Assembly: GCA_009781425.1 (NCBI GenBank)
Contig: WQYC01000029.1
Span: forward strand, 1-35,454
Reading direction: 5' to 3'
DNA from: Oscillospiraceae bacterium
GTDB taxonomy: Bacteria > Bacillota > Clostridia > Oscillospirales > Ruminococcaceae
DNA length: 35,454 bases
Made by a program: the position numbers and the translations under genes. Shown here one piece after another: positions 22,321 to 29,248 of this stretch (positions within the stretch are counted from its first letter, which is position 1; each line of letters begins with the position of its first letter). A model generated the notes under the pieces. The model was not told where the DNA came from. It saw only the letters and a list, made by a program, of their open reading frames with translations, and did not search any database.

Positions 22321-22349
22321 AGAACCGCCGAAAGGCGGTTCTTTTTTTT
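22321..22349 (+). terminator. Terminator of the ABC operon
   Basis: AGAACCGCC (22321-22329), GAAA loop, GGCGGTTCT (22334-22342), eight T. Confidence 0.95.
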
Positions 22350-22372
22350 ATTCACGCGGCATAAAATTAACC

Positions 22373-23323
22373 ATGATTACAGCTATAAAGAGAAATTCGG
22401 CAAACGCCGCCTACGAGCAAGCGGTCAATTTTTTACCCATGTTTAAAGACAAGCTTCTCGCGCTTCCGCCGCAGATACAAAAGGCGGCGCGGGAAATTCG
22501 CCTGCGCGCGGGACAAGCAATCGCCGTTGAATACGACAACAAAAGACAACTTATAAACACTTCGGTCACAGCCGAGGACTTGAAGAATTTAATCGAGCTG
22601 TTCTGCGATTTCTCACTTCACAGCTACGCGCGGCAGTTGGCTCAGGGCTTCATAACGCTTGCAGGCGGACACAGAGCAGGCTTTTGCGGGACAGCCATAA
22701 TTGACGGCGAAAATGAGCGCGTTACCGCAATCCGCAACATAACCTCGATAAACCTGCGTATAGCGCGGGAATTTATCGGCTGTTCTGATAAATTATTCAA
22801 TTCATTGCCGATTGAAAATATAAAAAGTCTGCTCATAATCGGCAAGCCCATGAGCGCGAAAACTACAATTCTGCGCGACTTTGCACGAAATTTGTCCGAC
22901 GCGGGCTACAAAGCCGCTGTTATAGACGAGCGCGGTGAGTTATGCGCGAAAGGCGCGAACATAGATACTCTCGACAGCTTCCCTAAGAAGGCGGGCTTTA
23001 TCACGGCTCTGCGCGCGCTTTCGCCTGATTTTATACTTTGCGATGAGGTTGCGGACGACGGCGCGGAAATTGCGCAGTGCCTGAACAGCGGCGTCGGCGT
23101 AATACTTACCGCGCACTGCGGAAGCCTCGAAGAAGCGTTGCAGTCGTCTGCGCTTTCGGGCGTGATTAAAAACGTGAGCTATATTGCACTTTTAGGAACA
23201 GGAATAAATATAGGTGAGCTGAAAGGCTTATGGCGAAGGGACTTGAAAAATGAGATTGGTTTTAGCAATATTTTGTCTGCTTGCGGGAACAGTAATCGGC
23301 TTATACCGTTCGGCGGAGCTTAA
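22373..23323 (+). CDS. spoIIIAA: Stage III sporulation protein AA (ATPase)
   Basis: A 316-residue secretion-type ATPase that powers the SpoIIIA-SpoIIQ feeding-tube channel between mother cell and forespore. The family hallmarks are EIRLRAGQAIAVEY (41-54), GFITLAGGHRAGFCGTAI (92-109), a Walker A region GKPMSAKTT (157-165) and Walker B DFILCDE (219-225). The usual Gly before the Lys of Walker A (GPPxxGKTT) is Ala here, an unusual substitution that might lower ATPase activity. No good Shine-Dalgarno precedes the ATG. The 3' end overlaps spoIIIAB by 74 nt, longer than the overlaps typical of this operon. SigE control in the mother cell is known for the family; no clear SigE promoter is visible in the short gap after the terminator. 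Confidence 0.93.
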   Translation: MITAIKRNSANAAYEQAVNFLPMFKDKLLALPPQIQKAAREIRLRAGQAIAVEYDNKRQLINTSVTAEDLKNLIELFCDFSLHSYARQLAQGFITLAGGHRAGFCGTAIIDGENERVTAIRNITSINLRIAREFIGCSDKLFNSLPIENIKSLLIIGKPMSAKTTILRDFARNLSDAGYKAAVIDERGELCAKGANIDTLDSFPKKAGFITALRALSPDFILCDEVADDGAEIAQCLNSGVGVILTAHCGSLEEALQSSALSGVIKNVSYIALLGTGINIGELKGLWRRDLKNEIGFSNILSACGNSNRLIPFGGA

Positions 23324-23729
23324 AAAGCGCGAGCTTCTGCTCGCGGAGATTATTCGGCTTCTTGAAGCTATGGCGGTGCAGATTCGCTATCGCGCGCTTC
23401 CGCTTGGCGAGCTGTTCAGTGAGCTGCAAGGCGGAGAGTTTTTACAATTAATAATGAACAATGAACAATTAACAATGAACTGGCGTGAAAAGTGGGCTGA
23501 AGCTGTTGACAGCTTCCCTACACTTAAAGGTGAGCGTGAAATTCTTCTGTCAATTGGGAACTCGCTCGGAAACAGCGATTCAGCGGGGCAAATTGCTATG
23601 CTGGAGCTTAACAAGGAGCTGCTGTCGGCGCGTCTCGTGGAGGCCTCGGACGCGGCGTCGCGCAAAGGCGCGATGTACCGCTCGGTGGGGGTTTTGTCGG
23701 GGTTAGGTTTGGCGATAATTGTTGTGTGA
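23250..23729 (+). CDS. spoIIIAB: Stage III sporulation protein AB, with a 7-nt array insertion
   Basis: A 159-residue membrane-anchored protein: N-terminal TM (3-19), family motif ELKKRELLLAEIIRLLEAMA followed by VQIRYRALPLGELF, and a C-terminal hydrophobic segment (GVLSGLGLAIIVV). It is a structural component of the SpoIIIA complex, distantly like GspF platform proteins. Residues about 65-77 (QLIMNNEQLTMNW) are encoded by five tandem 7-nt units (23444-23478), an in-frame insertion in a region that varies in the family. It starts inside spoIIIAA. Confidence 0.92.
   Translation: MRLVLAIFCLLAGTVIGLYRSAELKKRELLLAEIIRLLEAMAVQIRYRALPLGELFSELQGGEFLQLIMNNEQLTMNWREKWAEAVDSFPTLKGEREILLSIGNSLGNSDSAGQIAMLELNKELLSARLVEASDAASRKGAMYRSVGVLSGLGLAIIVV
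23444..23478 (+). repeat. Heptamer array inside spoIIIAB
   Basis: Five units: ACAATTA, ATAATGA, ACAATGA, ACAATTA, ACAATGA. Translated in frame as LIMNNEQLTMN. Confidence 0.85.
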
Positions 23730-23733
23730 ATTT

Positions 23734-23794
23734 GTAGGGCGCGACGCCTCGGCGCGCCGAAATAAAACGGTGTGCCGAGGGCGTCACACCCTAC
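23734..23794. repeat. GTAGGG palindromic element, paired copy C (spoIIIAB-AC)
   Basis: Arms 23734-23759 (GTAGGGCGCGACGCCTCGGC..) and 23768-23794 (..GAGGGCGTCACACCCTAC), inverted around 8 nt. It begins 5 nt after the spoIIIAB stop. Confidence 0.9.
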
Positions 23795-23815
23795 ATTATT
23801 AAAAGGCGGTTATTT

Positions 23816-24013
23816 ATGGAAATAGATTTAATCTTTAAAATAGCCGCAATCGGTATTATAGTTGCGGTGATGGGGCAGTTATTGAAACAATCGGGCAGAG
23901 AAGAACAGGCGATGATGACGAATATCGCAGGCTTAATTGTCGTGCTGATGATGATTATAAACGAAATCGCGTTGTTGTTTGATACTATTAAGAATGTGTT
24001 CGGACTTTGGTAG
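23816..24013 (+). CDS. spoIIIAC: Stage III sporulation protein AC
   Basis: A 65-residue protein with two TM helices (about 5-23 and 33-57), matching the full length and pattern of SpoIIIAC: DLIFKIAAIGIIVAVMGQLL, KQSGREEQA, GLIVVLMMI. It is a membrane component of the SpoIIIA channel. Its TAG stop is supplied by the GTAGGG element that follows. Confidence 0.95.
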   Translation: MEIDLIFKIAAIGIIVAVMGQLLKQSGREEQAMMTNIAGLIVVLMMIINEIALLFDTIKNVFGLW

Positions 24014-24086
24014 GGAACGCATTTATGCGTTCCGAAACGGAACAAACACAACGCAATGCAACGGAACGCATAAATGCGTTCCCTAC
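24010..24086. repeat. GTAGGG palindromic element, paired copy D (spoIIIAC-AD)
   Basis: Perfect 25-bp inverted arms (24010-24034 and 24062-24086, GTAGGGAACGCATTTATGCG...). Each arm is itself a small hairpin (GGAACGCA/TGCGTTCC). A related CGGAAC.. sequence lies in the spacer. Confidence 0.95.
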
Positions 24087-24097
24087 GAGGAAATTAA

Positions 24098-24484
24098 ATG
24101 AATATAACTGCACTTGTTGGCTTAGGCTTAGTCGCGGCGGTGCTGTCCATCATTCTGCGGCAGTATAACCGCGAATTCGGGCTTTATATCCCGCTTTTAG
24201 CCGGAATAATTATTCTTGTCGCCGTGATTACCGCCATGCGCCCTGCGCTTGATACCGTGAATAATTTAATGTCCGCGGCAGGTATGAATAATATCTACGG
24301 ACAAACCCTGCTGAAAGGCTTGGCAGTCTGCTATTTAACGCAATTAGCGACAGACGCCTGCAAGGACGCGGGCGAAACCGCAATCGCGGGCAAATTAGAG
24401 CTCGCAGGGAAAATAGCGATTGTAATACTGTCACTGCCGCTGTTTAACAGCTTGGTGGAATTAATTACGGGGTTGATAGCTTAA
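24098..24484 (+). CDS. spoIIIAD: Stage III sporulation protein AD
   Basis: A 128-residue protein with about four TM segments and the SpoIIIAC/AD family pattern: VGLGLVAAVLSIILRQYNRE, GIIILVAVITAM, LLKGLAVCYLTQLATDACKD (the conserved cytosolic loop), AIVILSLPLFNSLVELI. It is a membrane component of the SpoIIIA complex. Its TAA stop overlaps the start of a long palindromic element. Confidence 0.95.
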   Translation: MNITALVGLGLVAAVLSIILRQYNREFGLYIPLLAGIIILVAVITAMRPALDTVNNLMSAAGMNNIYGQTLLKGLAVCYLTQLATDACKDAGETAIAGKLELAGKIAIVILSLPLFNSLVELITGLIA

Positions 24485-24611
24485 ACCACCCCGCCTCTGC
24501 GGAGGCACCCCTCCACGGAGGGGAATAAAAAATCCCTATATAAGGAAATAAAAATTCCCCTCCGAGGAGGGGTGGCAGGTGAGTGCAATGCACGAGCCTG
24601 ACGGGGTGGTT
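24484..24611. repeat. AACCACCCCG element, copy 1 (spoIIIAD-AE)
   Basis: Terminal inverted repeats AACCACCCCG (24484-24493) and CGGGGTGGTT (24602-24611) enclose nested CCCCTCC/GGAGGGG hairpins. It spans the entire gap from the spoIIIAD stop to 3 nt before the spoIIIAE ATG. Confidence 0.92.
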
Positions 24612-24614
24612 TAA

Positions 24615-25736
24615 ATGAAACGAATTTTAATTTTTATTCTGCTTTTTTTCTCTTTCTCGATTCCTGCATACGCTGACGACTTCGGGCAGGATGCATCCGA
24701 CTTTGGGTCGGATGTGCTTATTTCCGCCCTGCCCGAGGAAGCACGGGAATTTATGAGTGAGAATTACATAACGCCTGATAATGCGGGCGCGCTTAGCTTA
24801 TCGCCGTTTTCGGTTATTCGCGGACTATGGGACGTTTTAATGCGCGAGCTTGCGCGTCCGCTTCGTATGCTCGCCGCTTTAACAGGCGTAATCCTGCTCT
24901 GTGCAGTCGCTGAAACCCTGCGCGACGGCGCAAGCGGCTCTACAGGCAAAGCCTCCGACGCCTTCGGAATCGTCGGCGTGCTTGCAGGCGCGGGGTTGAT
25001 GATTATGTATGTTTCGGAAATAGTCGTCCGCGCCGCCGCTACGCTTCATTCGGGCGGAATTTTCCTGCTGACCTTCGTGCCTGTTTTCGCGGGGGTAATG
25101 GCGGTCGCGGGGCAGTTAACGACCGCTTCGGTTTTCAGCGTGTCGGTTATTACAGCCGGACAAGTTTTTACTTACATAACCTCGATGATACTGACGCCGC
25201 TTGTAAGCTGTATTCTCGGCGTTTCGGCGGCAGGCTCGCTCACGCCTGACCTCAAAATCGAAGCGTTAGCGCAGACGATTCAAAAGGTAGTGATTTGGAC
25301 GCTCGGCTTGCTTGTCGTGTTGTTTACGGGGCTTCTCTCGCTTCAAAGCTTCATCAGCGGCTCGGCGGATACAGTCGCGCTGAAAGCCGCGAAGTTTGCG
25401 GTGTCGAATTCCGTGCCGTTCGTGGGCGGCGCGGTCAGCGATGCGCTCAGCACCGTGCGCGGAAGCGTAAATATTCTCCGCAACAGCACGGGGACCTTCG
25501 GGATTATCGCGGGTTTAATTATAGTCGCGCCGACTTTAATCTCGGTTTTTGTGCATAAAATTGCACTAAGCTTGGCGGCGGCAATCAGCACGGTTTTCGG
25601 GCTTTCGCAGTTGTCCTCGCTTCTCAAAAGCGGCGAGAGCGTCATGGGGATTATTTTTGCGCTGCTGTTTTGTTTTACGCTGATTTTAATAATTTCGGTG
25701 GCGTTAATGCTTTTTATTTGGAATGGTGGGGTTTGA
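24615..25736 (+). CDS. spoIIIAE: Stage III sporulation protein AE
   Basis: A 373-residue protein with a signal peptide (1-20, cleavage after AYA) and about eight TM segments. Family landmarks are VLMRELARPLRMLAALTGVI, LTFVPVFAGVMAVAG, the FSVSVITAGQVFTYITSMIL segment, and KFAVSNSVPFVGGAVSDALS. It is the largest membrane protein of the SpoIIIA channel and is related to the FlhA/EscV export-apparatus idea in the literature. No Shine-Dalgarno is seen in the repeat that immediately precedes the ATG, so translation may depend on the hairpin context. The TGA stop is part of the next repeat. Confidence 0.95.
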   Translation: MKRILIFILLFFSFSIPAYADDFGQDASDFGSDVLISALPEEAREFMSENYITPDNAGALSLSPFSVIRGLWDVLMRELARPLRMLAALTGVILLCAVAETLRDGASGSTGKASDAFGIVGVLAGAGLMIMYVSEIVVRAAATLHSGGIFLLTFVPVFAGVMAVAGQLTTASVFSVSVITAGQVFTYITSMILTPLVSCILGVSAAGSLTPDLKIEALAQTIQKVVIWTLGLLVVLFTGLLSLQSFISGSADTVALKAAKFAVSNSVPFVGGAVSDALSTVRGSVNILRNSTGTFGIIAGLIIVAPTLISVFVHKIALSLAAAISTVFGLSQLSSLLKSGESVMGIIFALLFCFTLILIISVALMLFIWNGGV

Positions 25737-25858
25737 ACCACCCCGTCAACCAGTCTGCGGACTGGTTGCCACCCCTCCTCGGAGGGGAATAAAATAATCT
25801 TAAAAAGAAACAAAAATTCCCCTCCTGTGGAGGGGTGCCGCGAAGCGGCGGGGTGGTT
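25736..25858. repeat. AACCACCCCG element, copy 2 (spoIIIAE-AF)
   Basis: Terminal inverted repeats AACCACCCCG (from 25736) and CGGGGTGGTT (25849-25858), with nested CCAGTC/GACTGG and CCCCTCC/GGAGGGG hairpins. It fills the whole gap between the two genes. Confidence 0.92.
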
Positions 25859-25860
25859 TT

Positions 25861-26382
25861 ATGCGTGCAATTCTTTTAAACATTTGCTTCGTTGCGGCGG
25901 CGACCGCCTTGTTCCGTATGCTTGTTCCTGAAAACAGCTTTAAAAAGCAGATTAGCTTTTTGATTTCCTGCTTTTTTATTACGGCATTAATCTCGCTTGT
26001 TTCGGGCGTTAATATAAACTTCGATGAGTTTAAAAGCGTTGAATTCGGTACTGCGGCTGAGTTTACGGACTTCTCCGAGCAGACGACAGCGGCGCGGAAG
26101 CGCGCGATTGCGGAGGAATTGTCCGCGCGGGTTCGTGAGGTTTTGGAGCGGGAGGAGATTTACCCGTCCAAAATTTACGTAATTGTTAATATTTCAGGTT
26201 TGTACAGCATATCTATTAATGAAATAATGCTTGTTCTGCCGCCGGACGCGGACTTTGCGAGAGCTTCGGCTTTAACAGAGCAAACAGTAGGCAGGGACAT
26301 AAAAGTAACCATCGAAGCAGACGCCGAGCCGGAGCGTGAAATCCCGCCGCTTCCCGACTGGGCAATCCCGCGGCAAGACTAA
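25861..26382 (+). CDS. spoIIIAF: Stage III sporulation protein AF
   Basis: A 173-residue protein with two N-terminal TM helices (4-20, 29-49) and a soluble ring-building-motif-like domain (about 85-160) with KIYVIVNISGLYSISINEIM. This fits SpoIIIAF, a member of the ring-forming SpoIIIA subunits. The start codon directly follows the repeat copy 2, again without an evident Shine-Dalgarno. Confidence 0.92.
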   Translation: MRAILLNICFVAAATALFRMLVPENSFKKQISFLISCFFITALISLVSGVNINFDEFKSVEFGTAAEFTDFSEQTTAARKRAIAEELSARVREVLEREEIYPSKIYVIVNISGLYSISINEIMLVLPPDADFARASALTEQTVGRDIKVTIEADAEPEREIPPLPDWAIPRQD

Positions 26383-26383
26383 T

Positions 26384-26410
26384 GTAGGGGACGCCCTCCG
26401 TGGCGTCCCG
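26384..26410. repeat. GTAGGG element, single arm G (spoIIIAF-AG)
   Basis: 27 nt, GTAGGGGACGCCCTCCGTGG..CGTCCCG; it folds as GGGACGCC/GGCGTCCC. It begins one nt after the spoIIIAF stop. Confidence 0.88.
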
Positions 26411-26425
26411 ATAAAAGAGGAAAGC

Positions 26426-26842
26426 ATGAAAAAAACAGACAACAAAAACCTCTCCGCTTTCATAGTTAAAAATGACAAGGCGGTAAAAATCATCATCGCT
26501 GTCGGATTCGCGCTGATATTGCTAATATTGTTTTCGGAGCTGTTCAATTTTGGAAGCGACAGCTCGAGGACAGCGCAGGAACGAAGAAGCGACTCTGCAT
26601 GGTCAGGCGGCGATGCAGACGCGTATGCGCGGCAGCTTGAAGGGCAGTTAGCAGAGCTTCTGTCGGAAATCCGCGGAGTCGGCAGAGTAAAGGTGATGAT
26701 TACGCTCGGCAGCGACGGCGAAATCCGCGGAGCCGCGATAGTAGCGGAGGGCGGCGAAGATGTGCAGGTAAAGCAAAGGGTGGTTGAAACCGTGTCGAAG
26801 GTTTTAGGCATCGGCACGTCAAAAGTAAGTGTCGTATATTAA
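26426..26842 (+). CDS. spoIIIAG: Stage III sporulation protein AG
   Basis: A 138-residue protein: one TM (about 20-40) and a periplasmic ring-building domain with GRVKVMITLGSDGEI and VVETVSKVLGIGTSKVSVVY, the SpoIIIAG signature. SpoIIIAG assembles the large ring in the intermembrane space. It is shorter than the B. subtilis protein (about 230 residues), lacking much of the region that forms the beta-triangle insertion. The start is at 26426 (RBS AAGAGG); the longer upstream frame reads through repeat copy G and is rejected. Confidence 0.92.
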   Translation: MKKTDNKNLSAFIVKNDKAVKIIIAVGFALILLILFSELFNFGSDSSRTAQERRSDSAWSGGDADAYARQLEGQLAELLSEIRGVGRVKVMITLGSDGEIRGAAIVAEGGEDVQVKQRVVETVSKVLGIGTSKVSVVY

Positions 26843-26870
26843 ATTCATAATTCATAATGCATAATTACGA
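26843..26870 (+). repeat. Heptamer array (spoIIIAG-AH)
   Basis: Units ATTCATA, ATTCATA, ATGCATA, ATTACGA, starting on the base after the spoIIIAG stop. Confidence 0.7.
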
Positions 26871-26886
26871 GGAGGAAATTACCACT

Positions 26887-27492
26887 ATGAGAAAGCCAAA
26901 ATTTTTACGCAAATTAAGACTGCCCCGAATCAATATGATTATCGGGAAAAAGCAAATCGTTGTCACAGGGCTGACGCTTCTGCTCGGCGCGGCGATTTAT
27001 GTTAACTACATCTACGCCTCCGCAGACAGAACGCCCGAAAACCTCATAATCCCTGAAGCAGACACCGAGGTGCGGGGCTCGTATTACGGGGACGCGGCGT
27101 TTGTTTCGCTGACGAGCAATAGTAATAATATGTCTGAAGAGGCGCGCGCATATTTCACGCAGGCGCGCATGGACTTGCAAGAAAGCCGTGATGAAGCGAA
27201 GGACTTCCTTGAAGCGATGTTCCACGGCGGTGACGCGAGAGGCGACGAGCTTGCGGTTATGGCGCAGACAGCCGAGCGGCTCAGAAGCAACATCGAAAGC
27301 GAAACCAAGGTTGAAAATCTGCTCAAGGCGCAGGGCTTCGCAGACGCATTAGTCTACATATCGGACAGAGGCGTGAACATTATCGTTAAAACCGAAGAGC
27401 TCGACGCGGCGGGCGCGGCGGCAATAAAAAGCACGCTGCTCTCGGAGGTCAGCGTGGCGGCGGAGAATATAACTATTGTGGAGATAAATTAA
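26887..27492 (+). CDS. spoIIIAH: Stage III sporulation protein AH
   Basis: A 201-residue protein with one TM (about 26-44) followed by an extracytoplasmic YscJ/FliF-like domain (about 95-200) with LLKAQGFADALVYISDRGVN and a helix-rich ARMDLQESRDEAKDFLEAMF. SpoIIIAH binds SpoIIQ of the forespore across the intermembrane space. The start at 26887 is preferred (RBS AGGAGG); the ATG 30 nt upstream lies in the heptamer array. Confidence 0.93.
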   Translation: MRKPKFLRKLRLPRINMIIGKKQIVVTGLTLLLGAAIYVNYIYASADRTPENLIIPEADTEVRGSYYGDAAFVSLTSNSNNMSEEARAYFTQARMDLQESRDEAKDFLEAMFHGGDARGDELAVMAQTAERLRSNIESETKVENLLKAQGFADALVYISDRGVNIIVKTEELDAAGAAAIKSTLLSEVSVAAENITIVEIN

Positions 27493-27495
27493 GGG

Positions 27496-27524
27496 TTGAC
27501 AAATTAAGATAAATAATATATAAT
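27496..27524 (+). promoter_or_regulatory. Promoter of the antisense RNA
   Basis: TTGACA (27496-27501), 17 bp, TATAAT (27519-27524), a perfect SigA promoter pointing toward the small toxin gene. Confidence 0.88.
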
Positions 27525-27530
27525 GAAAAT

Positions 27531-27617
27531 AATAAAGGCAGACCCAGCGGTCAGCCAAGAATTGTTACAAGAAAAAGTAACCGACTCTTCAGCCAGCGGT
27601 TACTTTTTGCTTTTTTT
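27531..27617 (+). ncRNA. Candidate type I antitoxin RNA (antisense to the toxin mRNA 3' end)
   Basis: About 87 nt, from the predicted start after the 27496 promoter to the T-tract at 27611-27617. Its 3' half is complementary to the last codon, stop and terminator hairpin of the minus-strand 34-aa gene. This 3'-overlap geometry is the one known for B. subtilis TxpA/RatA. No open reading frame of note lies within it. Confidence 0.65.
27572..27617. terminator. Shared bidirectional terminator of toxin and antisense RNA
   Basis: AAAAAGTAACCG (27572-27583) pairs with CGGTTACTTTTT (27597-27608). T-tracts follow on both strands; the plus side has seven further T. Confidence 0.9.
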
Positions 27618-27704
27618 GCGGAGTAACTTGTATGTTAGGTACGCCAACAAAAGTGTTCCCACCGCTGTCAGCATTTGCCAAAAGTCGCTCCAAAGCATAA
27701 TCAT
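27600..27704 (-). CDS. 34-aa membrane peptide: probable type I toxin (holin-like/TxpA type)
   Basis: The peptide reads MIMLWSDFWQMLTAVGTLLL, then AYLTYKLLRKKSKK: a single TM helix and a strongly basic C-terminus, typical of Fst/TxpA-type membrane toxins that depolarise the cell. The RBS GAAAGGAGGTGA is nearly perfect and the start is 8 nt downstream. The stop codon is inside the terminator hairpin. A consensus promoter (27803-27831) gives a roughly 90-nt leader. In that leader CCTCC can pair with GGAGG of the RBS, and CAGCGGTTA (complement of 27746-27754) is exactly complementary to TAACCGCTG at the stop codon (complement of 27594-27602), a long-range 5'-3' pairing seen in other type I toxin mRNAs. 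The family assignment is inference from architecture. Confidence 0.72.
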   Translation of the reverse strand: MIMLWSDFWQMLTAVGTLLLAYLTYKLLRKKSKK

Positions 27705-27802
27705 TGCGCCTCACCTCCTTTCGTTCATTTGCGGGGAGGTTTGGCTAACCGCTGTTTTATAACCGTAGTTATGGTCTGCCTTACGGCTTGCACCGCAAAA
27801 CA

Positions 27803-27831
27803 AGCATAACATAAAACTTTATTTTTGTCAA
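27803..27831 (-). promoter_or_regulatory. Promoter of the type I toxin
   Basis: On the minus strand TTGACA (complement of 27826-27831), 17 bp, TATGCT (complement of 27803-27808). Confidence 0.85.
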
Positions 27832-28090
27832 TAAATGTAAAGAAAGGCGGACAAGCCTGACGCCACATCTTGACATCTCCCTCACACTCACCACCATATC
27901 TTGCAAATCTGTGCAAAAAATTCTATCGTGAGCGAATTGTATAACCTCACAAACCCCTTTCGTTAATCTTACCAAAAGTTTCCCCCTTTTATTAACATTT
28001 CTTAGTTTTCGACAAAGGTTACAAAGCGGTAACAAAGAGGTAACGCCCCAAACTTGTGCAACTTGCACAGTTTTGGGGCTTTTGTTTCAT
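27832..28090. other. Intergenic region upstream of the 3D-domain gene
   Basis: No gene is seen. It ends in a plus-strand terminator (28045-28085). The stretch from 28010 has three GGTTAC/GGTAAC repeats that could be a leader structure, but I recognise no riboswitch (c-di-AMP ydaO elements are common before such cell-wall genes, yet its core motifs are not visible). Confidence 0.4.
28045..28085 (+). terminator. Intrinsic terminator
   Basis: GCCCCAAAC (28045-28053) pairs with GTTTTGGGGC (28070-28079), with an inner TGTGCA/TGCACA stem, then TTTTG. No gene ends just before it, so it would end a short orphan RNA or read-through. Confidence 0.75.
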
Positions 28091-28119
28091 TTGACATATA
28101 CAAAAAAGAGGGGTATAAT
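28091..28119 (+). promoter_or_regulatory. Promoter of the 3D-domain gene
   Basis: TTGACA (28091-28096), 17 bp, TATAAT (28114-28119). Confidence 0.88.
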
Positions 28120-28174
28120 GGGGGTAGCTTCGGTAACGAAGATACGAATTAACAACGAATAGGAGGATGATTTT

Positions 28175-29248
28175 TTGCTTAACTTAACAGCCGCGCTGTT
28201 CACATCAGGCGGCGGGAAAATCAGGAAGGTAAAAAACGCCCTGCAACACCGCACAGCGGTTTCGCTTCTCTCAATTTTCACAACCTGCATCGTTATATTT
28301 CTCATGACCGGTGCTCTATATTTCCGCAATGAGGTTACAATTACCGACGACGGCAACACCTATAAAATCTTCACGACGCAGACGACTGCGGAGGACATTC
28401 TGCGGGAGCAGGGGCTTTCACTTACAGGGCTTGACTATTACAGCTTCAACGAGGGCACAGGTACAGGGCGTGCAAATATGTCGCTCGAAATCACCCGCTC
28501 GCACGGAGAAACTGAGACCGCAACTAACGACATTCGCCCTCTCGGGAGAATCGAGCTTAGCGAGAAAGAAGTAATTTCCGTAAACCTCAGTTCGGTCGCT
28601 TACCTCGGGATTGAAGCGGCGGTGAGCGTTACAAGCTACGCCGAGCGCGTTGAAATAAATTCAATACCTTTTGATACTATTTCCGAGCCGTCTAATCATG
28701 TGGCAATCGGCACGACAAAGGTTGTCGTTGAGGGCGTTGAAGGTATCGAGCGCGTTTCAGTAGTAGACACAATCAAGGACGGCGAGGTTATCGCCACCGA
28801 GATTATAACAAGAGAAGTTTTAAGTCAGCCTGTAACCGAAGAGCTGCAAACAGGGCTTGCATTTTCCGAGCCCTACAGCAAGCGGGAATTCCCCGAAATT
28901 GAGCTTGTTGACGGCGTTCCCGTGAACTATGAGTTCATGCTTTCGGGTAAGTCTACGGCTTACACAGCAGGGCCTACCTGCCAAACGGCAAGCGGGAGAC
29001 CTTTAGTAGTCGGTTCAGTCGCGGTTGACCCTAAGAAAATCCCTTACGGCTCGTTAGTTTATATCGTGACGCAGTGCGGCGAGATTGTATACGGCGCGGC
29101 TGTAGCCTCGGACACAGGCGGATTTATCCACAACACCGACGTTATAGTTGACGTTTACATGGGGCTCACGGACGATAATCTGACTCACGCGATTAACTGG
29201 GGCTTGCGGCAGGTTGATGTTTATGTAATCAGCACGGGTATATATTAA
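28175..29248 (+). CDS. YabE-like cell-wall protein: DUF348, G5 and 3D domains
   Basis: A 357-residue protein initiating at TTG (28175), 4 nt after AGGAGGATGA. A basic N-terminus and one TM (about 28-50) export it. Ubiquitin-like DUF348 repeats follow (about 52-150, with TQTTAEDILREQGLSL), then a G5 domain (about 185-245: VVVEGVEGIERVSVVDTIKD), then a C-terminal 3D domain (about 255-352) with its three Asp residues in AVDPKKIPYG, ASDTGGFI and VIVDVYM. 3D domains are lytic transglycosylase-type folds found in SpoIID/MltA and Rpf-like resuscitation or germination factors. It probably acts on peptidoglycan in growth, sporulation or outgrowth. A heptamer array overlaps its stop codon. Confidence 0.9.
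   Translation: MLNLTAALFTSGGGKIRKVKNALQHRTAVSLLSIFTTCIVIFLMTGALYFRNEVTITDDGNTYKIFTTQTTAEDILREQGLSLTGLDYYSFNEGTGTGRANMSLEITRSHGETETATNDIRPLGRIELSEKEVISVNLSSVAYLGIEAAVSVTSYAERVEINSIPFDTISEPSNHVAIGTTKVVVEGVEGIERVSVVDTIKDGEVIATEIITREVLSQPVTEELQTGLAFSEPYSKREFPEIELVDGVPVNYEFMLSGKSTAYTAGPTCQTASGRPLVVGSVAVDPKKIPYGSLVYIVTQCGEIVYGAAVASDTGGFIHNTDVIVDVYMGLTDDNLTHAINWGLRQVDVYVISTGIY

Noticed and set aside
27523-27762. Plus-strand 79-aa ORF after spoIIIAH
   Set aside because: No RBS; it is antisense to the small toxin gene and crosses a strong terminator.
27832-28090. c-di-AMP (ydaO) riboswitch upstream of the 3D-domain gene
   Set aside because: Expected from gene context, but the conserved core motifs are not visible and a new promoter lies after the terminator.
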